Of a stretch of DNA of 64,000 bases, positions 1 to 11,610 are shown one piece after another. Every line of letters begins with the position of its first letter. The stretch's first letter is position 1. The stretch is from positions 4,291-68,290 of the forward strand of contig JAKUCV010002795.1 in the NCBI GenBank assembly GCA_028386065.3. The letters run 5' to 3'. Made by a program: the position numbers and the translations under genes. Origin of the DNA: Turnera subulata (lineage: Eukaryota > Streptophyta > Magnoliopsida > Malpighiales > Passifloraceae). The notes below the pieces were generated by a model. The model was given only the letters and a program-made list of their open reading frames with translations, had not been told where the DNA came from and ran no database searches.

Positions 1-498
1 CCAGGAACAGGTTGATAACCTGGTACGACCCTAGCTTATTCGTGACGGGGCCCGGAAAGATAAAATTGGATAATTGATTTTTAATTGAGTCTTTTGGTTT
101 GACTGTTGTTTCGGACTTGAGTAATTGTTAGTGTCCATATTGATCGTCTTTCCATTGTCGTGAGCACTTCGGACTCACCCCTCACCTGCGGGCTTTCATC
201 CCGTAGGATGAATTGTTCATTGTACAGGTTGATGCATTCCAGACAGGCTGTGACGTTTCCCTTGGACAGGCTTGGATCCATAGTTTGCATGTGTCGCATA
301 CAGTGTTAGTGTTAGTTATTTAAAGTCTTCCGCTGTGCATACTTTTGCTATTATTGGGCCATTGGGCCGATTGTGTTATGGGCTGTCGAGCCCGGATATT
401 TGTTTTATACACTGTATGCTGAGTCATTTTGGGTTGGGTTGTCACAGTTCCGGCACGTGTTTACTGTGTACGGTAAATACGGGTCGGGGCGTTTCATC
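1..498 (+). mobile_element. Probable Ty3/gypsy LTR remnant, right-hand part
   Basis: No coding capacity is visible. The block is less AT-rich than the DNA after it and ends in a GC-rich segment (about 478-498, containing gggtcggggcg then tttca) of the kind that closes many plant Ty3/gypsy LTRs. After about 499 composition changes abruptly to poly-purine/AT-rich sequence. The left end lies outside the window, so a solo LTR and the 3' LTR of a complete element cannot be told apart. The assignment rests on end sequence and composition only, not on a matching second LTR. Confidence 0.35.
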
Positions 499-1377
499 AA
501 AGAAGAGGAACCACGATTTTCTTTTTTTTTTCAAGAAACGTGAGAAGAAATAAATGAGAGATAAGATAAGGTAGAAATCTAAAAAATTAGGGTTAATAAC
601 AAGAGGAAGATGAGGACAAAGAAGAAGTGAAATCAACACAAAGGAAAAAAAAAAAAAGGGGAAGTTGAGAGGAAAAAAACACTATAAGGCAATAAATTAA
701 TTTGGAGAGATTCTGAAAATCGTGAAGGTGAGAAAAGAATTTTTTATGGTAAAAAATCTAATTTTAGAAATGATAAATGCAAATAAAATATAATGTGGAG
801 AGTTAATGAAATTGTCCAATGAGATAATGCTATGTATGTTTGTAAGACTTTCTTAGTAAAAAAATCTTAATAACTCTAGCATTATTGTTTTTTTTTTAAT
901 TTTAATTCTTTCTTGTTTCTGATAAAGAAAAGGAGGAGAAAAAACAGGCCCAATCCTCCAGCGAGAAGAGGAGTGTGCAATTCCGCGGGAGACCTGAGCG
1001 GGACCCACGGCCATTACAGTTCCAGTTTCTCGTCGATTTCTCCCAAACTACGCAAGTGAAGTAATCTAAATTCTTGGTCGAGAAGGAAACCAAAACACCC
1101 AAAATCCTAATCCTAATCTGGCTTAAAGTCAATCTCCTTCTCCAAAAACGACAACCATTACTATAATACAAAATTTCAAACTCCAAACAAAAAACCCAAA
1201 GCGTTCAAATCAACACTGTACAGTATAAATATTCAAACAATTTTTTTAATTCTCTGCGCCTACAATGAGTGGCAGCATTGAGAGCCTGCTTGCTTTGTAG
1301 TTTCTACCAAAGGCAATTAAGGATTTGGGTCCTTCTCTTTTTTGCCTGTCTGTGGTTTTTCTCTGGTGGGTGCAAAG
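499..1377. other. Intergenic region and 5' region of the BRO1-like gene
   Basis: AT-rich with several A and T homopolymers (for example 540-680 and 885-900). No coding exon is recognised. The last 150-200 bases are probably promoter and 5' UTR of the gene starting at 1378. Confidence 0.5.
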
Positions 1378-4003
1378 ATGATGCTGCAATATAGAAGCCT
1401 CGCTAAGCTGAAAACTAAAAAGGTTAGCGCTTTATATCAATTTTGATTTTGGGTTGTGTTTTTTTGGCTTCTGGTGTGGAAAAACTTGGTGGGTTTTGTT
1501 TTTTTCTTTTGAATGTTCTTGGCTTGCATTGCAGATTGTGTTTGAGGACGCGTTCCCTGCGCGTGATTCTGCGACACTGGAGCACCTTAAAGAGTTGAGT
1601 TCAAAGCGTAGTGTGATCGAGGAGTCTATTAATCAGAAAAGCTTCATTACAGAGGCTATTGCCAGAGAAATGTCTGGCGGATCGACTTCACGTATTGAGC
1701 AGGTGAATATTTAAGGGGAGAAAGACACATATTTTGGCCTCTTACATTACTTTGTTGATGATTATTAGTGGCGGTTAATCTCCTCCTCTAGACTATGATA
1801 ATTGTGGAGGTGAAAGAAGAGGAACAGGCTTAGTGGGTTGCTAGGAACAATGTGGCTTAGTATGATGAGCATGAACCAAGAGTTTTGAAATTGGAACTAG
1901 ACTAGTAGGGGAATCATAGTCATCGAACTACTTGGCTTAATCTAATTCATTCACTTGGTTTTCTGAGTTATCTGTTTTTTTGCAGCTTTTGCTCTGACTT
2001 GACTAATCTGTTGAAAATTTCTCAGGAACGTCTCAGACTGGAGCAATATATACCACTGCTGGAAAATTTCATTTCCCGTGCTGATTTTCTCAGCGTCACT
2101 GGCCATATAGTTCCCTGGACTTCAAAACTTAAGATGCGGTGGAGTAGTGCTATTAGCTCGTCATCTTTCTTTGACCTTAGGGGTCCAAAGTTTTTCCAGA
2201 TTAATAATTTGCGGTTTGAGCTTGCCATGACCCTTTTCCTTTATGGAGCTATTCTTTGGGAGAGGGCTTTGGAAATTCTTTCTGCAGGTAACCATTAATG
2301 ACCCTTCTTTTCTTATTTTCCTATCTCACTGGATGTTCTTGTTGATTTGCTGTCTTTGCATTGTTTTAGACTTGAAGCAATCCGCCTTCATCTTTAGACA
2401 AGCAGCTGGAGTCTTTCACCATCTTGCTCAGGATGTTCTTCCCTCTTTACATCCTGCAATTTCTGCAGAAATGCCACAAGAAGTTACCACATCTGCATCT
2501 GCAGCAATGAGCCTTATTTCTTTAGCTCAGGCCCAGGTTAGCACTTCAGTTTTCAATGCAGTTTTCTGTAAGCACAAAGCCCAATAGGATTAGATCACAC
2601 TCCCTAAGTGCAAAGCCTAACAGAATTGTTAACCTGCCACCTGCATTCTCCTGTTTATGTATATATACATGGACTTGGGAATTGTAACCTAAAAGCAGCC
2701 ATCCCAAACCACCAGTTTGAACAAACTCTGGAAAAGCCTCCCCAACCAAACAGGCAAACACCCTTCAACCTTGGCTGCACAGGGCGTACTCAGGCAGCCA
2801 CTTAGGTGCAAGCTAGCCGGTCGAGCTGCCAGCACGGACCTGAGTTTGAGCTGCACATATTTTTGGTGGTTCTCAGTGAGTATAGGTTACAGTAGCAGGT
2901 TAACGATTCAGTTGGTCTGAGCTAGAGATGGTGATCTAATCCTATTGGGGCTTTGTGCTTACTGAGGGTGAGTCCTCTTCCCCTGAAAGACTGTGTATGT
3001 GAAATAAATGTTACAATTTGCAATATGACAGGCTGTATATGTGAGGAGGGCTGAAGGAATGGGCAATACCAGTTGTGGTGTTCTGGCAAAGCTACACTAT
3101 GGTGTTGCAGAATTGCTCAGTGAAGCCACCGATGCATTAATTTCAGGGGCTGGGGCGGGGAAGTCTGTTTCATCCCACTTTTTGGTATGTACACTGTTCT
3201 GCAACTTGCCAAACCAGTATTTGTTACGTGCATCTTAACTGCTATCATATTTTTGTTCAATGATTATGTTCATTTAAGTACTTCAGTGAAGTCTTCCCGT
3301 GCTCCTTTTCCCTGATAGATGCTTGATGAAACAGGGGTGTTTTGTTAAAGCACCATAGTTTCCAATTGTTTGTAACTTAACATTCTGCACAAGTTAAGGA
3401 TACCCATATAATGAGTTGTGCATTAACAATGGCAGTAACATTTAAGGATGAGTAGCTTCGAAGGGAAGGATCAATTGAATTAGGTCTAGTGGAATTTTCA
3501 GGGGTTCAACTAAAGTTGCATTATATCATAATTGCAACCTTCACTGCTAAATCCGTTTAGGTTAAGCAAAAAGTTTTTGGCTGTTTGCTATTTTCCTTAG
3601 ATCATATATCTTTTGCCTGTAAATGCTTATGGATTCTCCTCCATGTCCTTTATAGGAATTCATATCCTCTGCCAAAGCTCTGCATGAGTTACGATCTCAG
3701 AAGTTTGTCGCAGAAAGTTTAAAAGAGGAAAGCCAACTTGGTTTTGCAATCGGAGTTCTTCGTTGTGCGTTGTCCAATACAAAAAAGAAAATACCAGGCG
3801 AGGAGTCGTGGAAAGCTGTCTTCAGAAAAGAAATAGACAATGCTACAGAAGCACTCAGGAAGCTCGAACATGAGAATGATTTTGTCTGGCACGATAAGCT
3901 TCCCTTACAGCATGATTTGCCATTACCCCAAGGTAACAAGATTGTGCAGATTGAACCTTACCAGCCTAAAAAATGGGAGAGGGAACTTGCTTTCAAGATC
4001 TAG
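1378..4003 (+). CDS. BRO1-like domain protein (endosomal-targeting BRO1-like family)
   Basis: Six exons joined by GT-AG introns: 1378-1422, 1535-1702, 2026-2287, 2370-2536, 3032-3184 and 3656-4003. They total 1143 nt (380 aa) in one frame. The product starts MMLQYRSLAKLKTKK and ends FKI. It matches the plant family annotated as endosomal targeting BRO1-like domain proteins; landmarks are GPKFFQINNLRFEL, AAGVFHHLAQDVLPSL, LAKLHYGVAELLSEA and PGEESWKAVF. BRO1 domains are alpha-helical and in other eukaryotes bind ESCRT-III at endosomes; the role of this plant subfamily is not well defined. Either ATG at 1378 or 1381 could start; the first is used. Intron 4 contains a MITE (2568-2962). All splice phases agree and no lesion is visible, so the gene looks functional. 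Confidence 0.88.
2568..2962. mobile_element. MITE-like inverted-repeat element inside intron 4
   Basis: Terminal arms 2568-2598 and 2931-2962 are reverse complements over about 31 bases with one indel; each contains the core agcacaaagcccaat or its complement. A second inner pair near 2624-2640 and 2895-2910 (ttaacctgc against gcaggttaa) extends the inverted structure. A 3-bp CTG flanks both ends and may be the target duplication. There is no coding capacity. The superfamily is not assigned. Confidence 0.7.
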
Positions 4004-4709
4004 TTAAACCTGCGCAGAGAACAATTGTATAGTATGCCTCGCTTCATTTTTGGGATGTGAAAACAAATCCATCCTGTTCTTTTTGTACTTCCAATAGGAG
4101 AAGAAGAAGAAAATCCTTTTTGTTCAGTGACAGGCCAAAGGCCGAAAGCTGGTCGGTAGTGTCTATAAAAGTGTGTCTAAGTGTACCGTTTTATGCGCGT
4201 TATTGAGTGTATGGGCAAGGTTTTTTGCCCTTCAGTCAGGGTTGTGAATTTTGAGATGAATTAAATTGAAGATTGAAATGAAATGCGACCACCTAGTTTT
4301 TGTATGCTTACAGAAGTTGCATTGACACTCGCGTTTGTCTTGAGTTTTATGTTTGGTTCATTAACTAACTGGATTGGGTCGATCTAATCTAATTTAGTTA
4401 GATTGGATTGGAAGTCTATGTTCGTGTATAAGACTTTAAAAGAAAAAAAAAAACATAACACATCCAAGACCAAGAGTTCCTCGTAACTGTCAGAACTACT
4501 CAGTTCTGGGTCGACAATTGCCACGTGGTGGAATCAAAACCACTTGTGGTGCACGAAAATACTACCGAGTGGTTAAGTTCGACTGTTCGAGCAGCAAAGG
4601 AATTCGCGGGAAGGAAAAGTACTACTACCAATTACCAAAGACCCAAACTTTACCAAACCAAAACCGCTCATTTCTCTGTTGCCTCTCTCATTACTCAAGT
4701 CTCGCTCTC
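4004..4709. other. 3' region of the BRO1-like gene and promoter of the next gene
   Basis: Holds the 3' UTR of the upstream gene and probably the promoter and 5' UTR of the gene starting at 4710. A palindromic G-box core CACGTG lies at 4522-4527, about 185 bp before that ATG. No other gene is seen. Confidence 0.45.
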
Positions 4710-7670
4710 ATGGCTCTTCAATGCCATTCTCTTCTCTTCAATCCTTGCAGGGCCAGACCCTTATCTCCTTCCAAGTTATTCTCACCCACCCTTCTCTCTT
4801 CCCCTTCTGACCGTTCAATCCGCTTCATTCCCTCCACATTCAAGCTATCAAGTAACAGGTTTCGTGCCTCTCTCCAGCAGATGCTCAGTATCGGTGTGCT
4901 GCTGTTACTGTTGCAAAAAAATTGACTTTCTAGTCTCATTTTTCAGGTTGAAATTGAATAAGGTCAGTAAGGTTGTTGCTGCTGTAGTTTCTGAGGAGAG
5001 TGCGGTGGGGTCGAGTTCTGCAGGCGCTGATGTGTTCAAACTCACATATCTAGAGGTGATCATTTCTGTTACTTGATCTGGGTATATTCTAAATTTAGTT
5101 GGTTTTCAGCTTTGTTAATATATTTGATGGTTTGTGCTTCCATTTAAAATTCATCAATTTAGGGGAATAGTTGGTTGTGGGAAGTTGGAGGAGTGAGTAT
5201 CTTAGTTGACCCTATCTTGGTGGGCAACTTGGATTTTGGAATTCCTTGGCTATATGATGCTGCCAAGAAATTCCTCAAGAGTTTTCAGGTACTTTCTGTC
5301 CCTTAAATTGCTACTTTGACTACTTCTGCTTAATATGGTTTTTGCCCCTCTTGTTAAATACCTAATCCCTCTTTTGTTGTAAGTATTTATTTTATCTTGA
5401 AGTATCATCAATTAACCTATCCTATCCCTATCTCCACTTTTTGGAGTCGGAAAAATCGGTGGTTTTTCTATCTATTGACTTACTTTGTTTTGTTTAGATT
5501 TGTTAAGGGGATGAATCAATCTTTTTGCACAAATTGCTGATGCTATTGTGATGCAGCTTAGTGACCTTCCTGAAGTGGACTGCTTATTGATTACGCAAAG
5601 CCTTGATGATCATTGCCACTTAAAAACCTTAAAGCCGCTTTCTGAGTCTTCTCCAAATCTTAGAGTCATAGCAACTCCTAACGCTAAGCCTTTGCTGGAT
5701 CCTCTTTTTAAAAATGTGAGTTCCTTTTGAACCGAGTTCTTTTTTTTTCTCTGTGTTCTCTTGCTCTGGTTACTCTGTGCTGTCTATTTTTGGAATATAT
5801 GATGTGTATAGAATAAAACATGGGTGTCAGTAAACTCTACCATACATATTATTAGACAGAAACTGATTACTAAAACTTCCTACAAAGTCTACTGGCTGAT
5901 TTAGCTAGTACTCATTCTATCTACATTTCATTCCGTCACTTAACCTTTAAGTATATATGATTAGTTTCCACGTATATGGACAAAGTGTTTTTAGCTGTCT
6001 GTGTCTCTAGTGTCAAAGTCTACCAGTCTATAACTCGACCTGACTCAGCATATCTTTGATCTTAATTACTTGAGGCTAGCCATGCTGCGTGGAATATAAT
6101 TTGCGTAGAGCATTTTTAATGATCTGTATCGTGGATTAAATTCCTGAAATAATGCTCTTTCCTATTCCCTTCCATCTTATATGGCTTCTCTGTTGTCCTT
6201 GCTTTGCTCTTTCATTTTCTTATAACACGTACAATCAAGGTAAGGAGAACAAATCGAAAGTGGAGAACATAAAACAAGGTAAATTGCCAGAAATAAACGC
6301 ATATTCTGGAGCATGTAGTATACATTTATCAAGTTTGCAAACGTTGGTAGAGTAGAAATTTGGTGTGTGCCTGAATCTATGTATGCAAGTTGAATATCAA
6401 GTATGTGCAGCCACCTATACTGGTTGGAGTCTTCTTCAGTTCATGGACAGTCCAAAGTTTTCTTCTTTAATTGCTGGAAAGTTATTTTGAATCCAAGTTT
6501 GACGAGTTTGCATAAACTGGATGGTGATTGACTTTTCAGTTTCATCAGCGTATTTGCTCTTTCAGCTCTCACTTTCATGATATGGCAAGAAACTTTGCTG
6601 TGCTTGAAATTAAGCCTTAGAGGCGATTCAGAATACTGAAATTCGAAAGTATATCTTCTGTGTATTATCAATTGTCGACAAGCCAGAATTATTTCCATAT
6701 CCAAACCAAAACATAGTTTCAGATTCTTTCAGGTTACCTATCTAGAACCTGGCCAGAGCTCTGAAATCGAGGGTCGAAGTGGTTCTAAAGTCGGAGTTGA
6801 AGCTACACCAGGGCCAGTTCTTGGTCCACCTTGGCAGCGCCCTGAGAATGGGTAAGATTTCGCTTGTGGTTGAACTTGTGTTCCCTTGCAGCAAATACAC
6901 ATGTTGACTCTACTGATATGTTTTTCTTCATATAATTATCTGCTTCAGATACCTTGTCAGTTCTCCAAAGGGCCAGTTGACTCTATACTATGAACCTCAC
7001 TGTGTTTATAACAAGGATGATCTCGAGAAAAAACGGGCTGACATCGTTATCACACCAGTCATAAAGCAGCTTCTACCAAAATTTACTTTGGTTTTGGGAC
7101 AAGAAGATGCAGTTCAACTAGCAAAGTTGCTGCAGGCCAGGTACATTGCTTTTCTACCATCTATATTTTCCTTTTTCAGCCTTATCATCTTCTTTCTGTG
7201 TCTTTTTATTGACTTTTTCGGAATTTCTAGGTTCGTAGTGCCAATGAAGAATGGAGACCTTGATAGCAAAGGACTTCTTTCCAGTCTGATTCAGGCAGAG
7301 GGAACAATAGAGTCTTTCAAGGTTGGCTTTTTCTGATATTTTAAAAGCATTAAATAATAACATCTTTAGGGTGTCACACTAGAAACTCTTAACTTCAAAA
7401 CTTTTGATGGTGCATATAACAATTGACGATGCAAAACTCACAATGCTGCTTTTCATTCCCATAGTATAGGAGATCCTATCAGCTTTATTGGTTCTTTTGC
7501 TTTTCTTGCTTAATTAGGTAGGAAACTTCTCAAAATTCTCGTGCATATAGCATTTGATAATATAATTGATGTTCGTCTATTTTTGCTAGGAGTTGTTGGC
7601 AAAGGAACTACCAGATGCTCAAGTGCTTGAGCCTACACCAGGAGTGCCATTAGAAATTGTAGCACCTTGA
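4710..7670 (+). CDS. Plastid-type metallo-hydrolase/oxidoreductase family protein (beta-lactamase-like fold)
   Basis: Eight exons: 4710-4858, 4947-5055, 5163-5288, 5557-5715, 6733-6851, 6949-7140, 7231-7321 and 7590-7670. They total 1026 nt (341 aa), all GT-AG, with consistent phases. The first 65-75 residues are rich in Ser, Arg and Pro with few acids, like a chloroplast transit peptide. The body shows the plant metallo-hydrolase/oxidoreductase superfamily pattern: TYLEGNSWLWEVGG, ILVDPILVGNLDFGIPWLYD, LLITQSLDDHCH, VIATPNAKPLL, GPVLGPPWQRPENG and FVVPMKNGDL. The usual metal-binding HxHxDH is degenerate here (QSLDDHCH), so catalysis is uncertain. The start is the first ATG giving a transit-like N terminus. 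The substrate is unknown. Confidence 0.87.
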
Positions 7671-10600
7671 GATTTTGTATACATTTTTCTTCTTTTTTTT
7701 TTTTTTTGTGGAGAAGTATACACCTTTAAAATCAATGCAAATGTTCGTTTAGCTTGTCCGCTTAGTTGATAAAGTGGGATTACAGAGATCATCCTTCTTA
7801 AGAGTGATCGATGATGTAAGGGGTAACGGAAAAAAGAAAATCAACTTCAAATTAAACTCCTTAAAAAAAATTGGATTTTAAATGTGGCCCACTAAATTCA
7901 ATACATAAAGATTTAGCTTTAAAAGCCGAAGGCTACTGGGCCACAAGCCCATACAATACTTGCATGCCTATGAAGAGCATCAGGTAGGATATGGGCTGTA
8001 ATCGGATTATGTTGGTGGTCCTTTATGAGCCCAATATAGCTCTTTCCACGCTGATCCTTCTCTATTAGTTTTGGTTGGACCGAAAAGCACATGGCCCTAA
8101 ACTTCTTTTTCATTCCTTTTCCTCTCTTTATATCTAAAATCTTTCTTTGCACATTTCTTTCATTCCGTTTTTATCCATGTTTAGATTTTTTGCCTGTAGG
8201 ATTTTATGGCTTCGTGGTTAGAATTTCTAGATTTCCACCATCCAATCCAACAATGATCATTTTTTTAGTCAATTCTGATTTGACATTTCCCTATATATAA
8301 AAGAATTGACAAGCGCTTTTAAAAACCTGTAGAAATAATGATTTACTCGGAAAACTTAATATCTTGCAGGCTAGAGTGGTTATAGCATTCTTTATTATTA
8401 TGAAACCTATCACTTGCTCTGAATTAGTTCTTTTTTCTTTTAAAAAAATGGCACAAGATGTTCCCATATTGATAGAAATAGGAGGAGTTAAGTCTGGGGT
8501 ATCTTTTTTGACTTTCTACATCTGAATTAACTAAACCGACAATATCTGGTGGTACGGTCCCCCACTAAAATTTTAGTTACTATAGCTACAATATAGTCAT
8601 ACCATTAAGTCAATTGGATGAATTGGTATTTAATGGGGATATGCTCCAATCCTATCACCAGCAAGAAACTTGCTGTTATAATTTGGAATTCAAATGCCTT
8701 TTATTGGAGATAAAAAGAAAATCCCTTTATTGGACTATTTCTGGACACGTCGCTTCCACACTTTTGTTCAATGCAATTTTAGATTTTGAAAAATTGTACG
8801 GTGATCTATAAAGTCAAGGTAAAAAAAATTATAAAATGAGTGCTTTGATGAGTAGTATTAGTACAAAATCTACTACATAAAGCATGAGCCAGCCTAGCGG
8901 TGCTGGGATGACAGAGATAGAAGAGGCATAATACATGGATATTCACCCACTTAGTAGCAAGATTGACCGATGACCTGATGATAAGTATGCCTTTTAATAT
9001 ATATGACAATCGAGCAAGTATCTTATTCTCTTATGTTTGGTTAGGTCATTTGGTATATTCCCTATGTCCCATTTGTAGTGCCAAATCAACAAATAAACCA
9101 AGAAATGACTTTATATTATTAGTATTAAAGTAACCGCAAGGGTCATTTGGCCTTAAGCTTCACCGAGGAGACACATTTTGCCTCTTCTTCCCCTTCTTTC
9201 CCTCCTTGTCTAAGAAATTTTCTTACTCCACGTTCCATGGATCCGTGTCTATCTTTTTCGGATCCATGTCTATCTTAATACATGCACAAGATAAACAAAA
9301 ATAACACTCAAATAATTAAACATATATTTCAGTAGAGACCAAAACTTATCAAAATAAAACATTTTGGCTTTTATGGTTCATGCCAGATGGGCAGAGATGC
9401 ATATTTTTTTCTTTTTTGAGAAACGGCAGAGATGCATATTGAATGCCTGTATCGGAGACCAAAGAGATGGGTTTTGCGTGAAATTATATTGAATGTCTAT
9501 TGTTCATTGTTTCATCTTCCAGCAAAATTTTTATACTTTCCTAAGAAATAAAAATGTAATTACCTTATCAGGTCAATAATAGATCTATATATTACCCTAC
9601 CCAGTTAAATTCAGGGTCCGGTTCTGGATGAACTACCCGACCCGGCCCGACTGCCATCCTTACTCTTGATTAACAATGTGTTTAATGGTCTTCGGTGGTC
9701 CCAATAATACCTAACACACAATATTGGATTGGAACATTTATTTTAATTGTACGTGGAATCTTGGACAAGCTTGGATTCTTAGGTATCAGAATATCTTCAC
9801 TTGGGTGCATCTCGCCTAGAAGATAAGTTAAACAATTGGAGAATATACTTTGACAACCAGATGATAACTTGTTATACACATTTCACATTTTTTAATTCTA
9901 CGGACATGATTCAGAAACTATAAAATCTTCCAGAACAGGAAGAGAAAATAAAAAATATGACCAAATATCCGGTATATTCGGGGGAGGGACCATGGAAGTA
10001 GTACATTCACGAGCATATTTCATGTGCTGTTATTTAAAATTATTATGCAGGATAGACTATAGAAATGGGTTAGACAACTACAACCTTGTCCCTTTGTGTA
10101 TTCTGTTGGCACAAGAAGATAATATTTCTTAGAGAAGCTATTGGCATCGTTTATACTTAGATTCTTAATTGCCACGTTTCTCTTAAACAATCCCAATGTC
10201 ACCATCAGATGCAATGATTATAATTAACATAGCATATGCTCTTCCTGTTGGCCAGAACTTGGAATTATGGACCTTGTATTGTGGTGGAAAACTAGACGTT
10301 AGAGGCACAAACAGTAGTATTCTCTCATTAATACCACACAAATAGAAGATTGAAATATGGTTTACTAAACTTTATTTCACTACAATGCTTCGTGTTGTTT
10401 TTCTAAGACAACATCTCAATCATTCATTTTTCTTTCAAAAGAAAAACCTGTACTGCTTTTTTCAAATAGTTGTAGAATGTAACTACTAAGGGATTTCCTA
10501 GTGTTTTTAAGTACATTCGTTAACAAGAAAATGTGGAATTCTATAACTCAATATTGCATTCAGTATTTTCCTCTTCCCTTCCGAAAAAAGATTGATAAAA

Positions 10601-11520
10601 GAATGTGTCTATGTATATGTCCAATTTTCCAGGTATGAACTGGATTTTACGCAACAAGATTTCCACGATTTAGGATTTCCTGGAGTGGCAAAGATATTCG
10701 GGAGATTCCTCTACAGGTGTCGACTAATGACGACCTCAAATGTTCGTTAACCAAAAAAAATATACGAAATTATAAATTTATTCCATAAATATTCTATCTT
10801 TTAAATCGTTTTGGCGCAAAATAAAAAGAAATTTTCAAACTGACAACTCTTGTCCCCAAGAGAGGAAAGGCCATTGAAGAAAATAATTCCCCAACTTAGA
10901 CGATTTGTTTGTTTCCATTTTTTAATTAGCTGTGTTTGATTGATGACTGTTTGGTATAGTTATAAGAAAAATTATTGTGAGAACAATTAATACAAGACAA
11001 CAAATTCAATTATTTCCAATAATCAAACGCTTCCATCTTATTCATCAGATACTTTGTTATGTGTCTAACTGAGAACAATATATTTGTACAAAACTGGTTG
11101 GGTTTTAATATTCCAAATACCTAAAAAAGGTTTCCAGATACGTCAAAGCTCAATTATAAGAATAAGAGAAAAATAATTTTGGTGGAGTAGTTGTTGTCTG
11201 GTCAACATTTCCGTTGGGATCATGTGAACGCTAGGAACAGGTGTGGCTCGTTTAATTTTGCTTGGAAGAAAAGGCAGATCGAATCCCTTGTTAAAGCTGT
11301 CATTCGTAAACAACCACTAATTCTAATTATCTGTAGATCACTTGTTGAGCAAGGTATGCATACATATGGCCTGAAAAATTTCACTGGGTTTATTACTTAG
11401 AATTGATTCAGTTTCATCTACTAGAATTTTTTTTCCAAAAGAAAAAAAAAAGTATTAGTTGTGTTATCATTGTCTCTTTGGTCCAGAATTTGGACTTTTG
11501 ATTATATTTTGCTATTAAAC
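7671..11520. other. Intergenic, no gene recognised
   Basis: About 3.8 kb of AT-rich sequence. Short open frames on both strands show no protein-like pattern or exon structure. The only clear structure is the small poly(T) insertion at 9390-9440, listed separately. A poly(T) tract at 7687-7707 lies in the 3' UTR region of the preceding gene. Confidence 0.6.
9390..9440 (-). mobile_element. Tiny retroposition stub flanked by a 16-bp target duplication
   Basis: The 16-mer ggcagagatgcatatt occurs at 9390-9405 and again at 9425-9440. Between the copies are 19 bases, mostly T, ending gagaaac. Read on the minus strand this is a few bases followed by a poly(A)-like tail, the expected result of target-primed reverse transcription aborted almost at once. 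Confidence 0.6.
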
Positions 11521-11531
11521 TCTTCTCGTAA
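11521..11531 (+). repeat. Left target-site duplication of the LINE (tcttctcgtaa)
   Basis: Eleven bases identical to 17747-17757, which directly follow the poly(A) tail of the LINE. The pair defines both ends of the insertion. Confidence 0.85.
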
Positions 11532-11610
11532 AAAATTTGAGTACGCCAATTAAAAAATTTGCTCTCAACTGTATCATCAAGCTGAGCCGCTCACGGCGCT
11601 GCCGAACCCC

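Noticed and set aside
335..553. Open frames within the left LTR-like block (both strands)
   Set aside because: Short, no family pattern, and inside non-coding repeat sequence.
4518..5076. Two long overlapping plus-strand open frames at the start of the metallo-hydrolase gene
   Set aside because: They read across the true exon 1, intron 1 and exon 2 in mixed frames; the spliced model from ATG 4710 explains the conserved protein.
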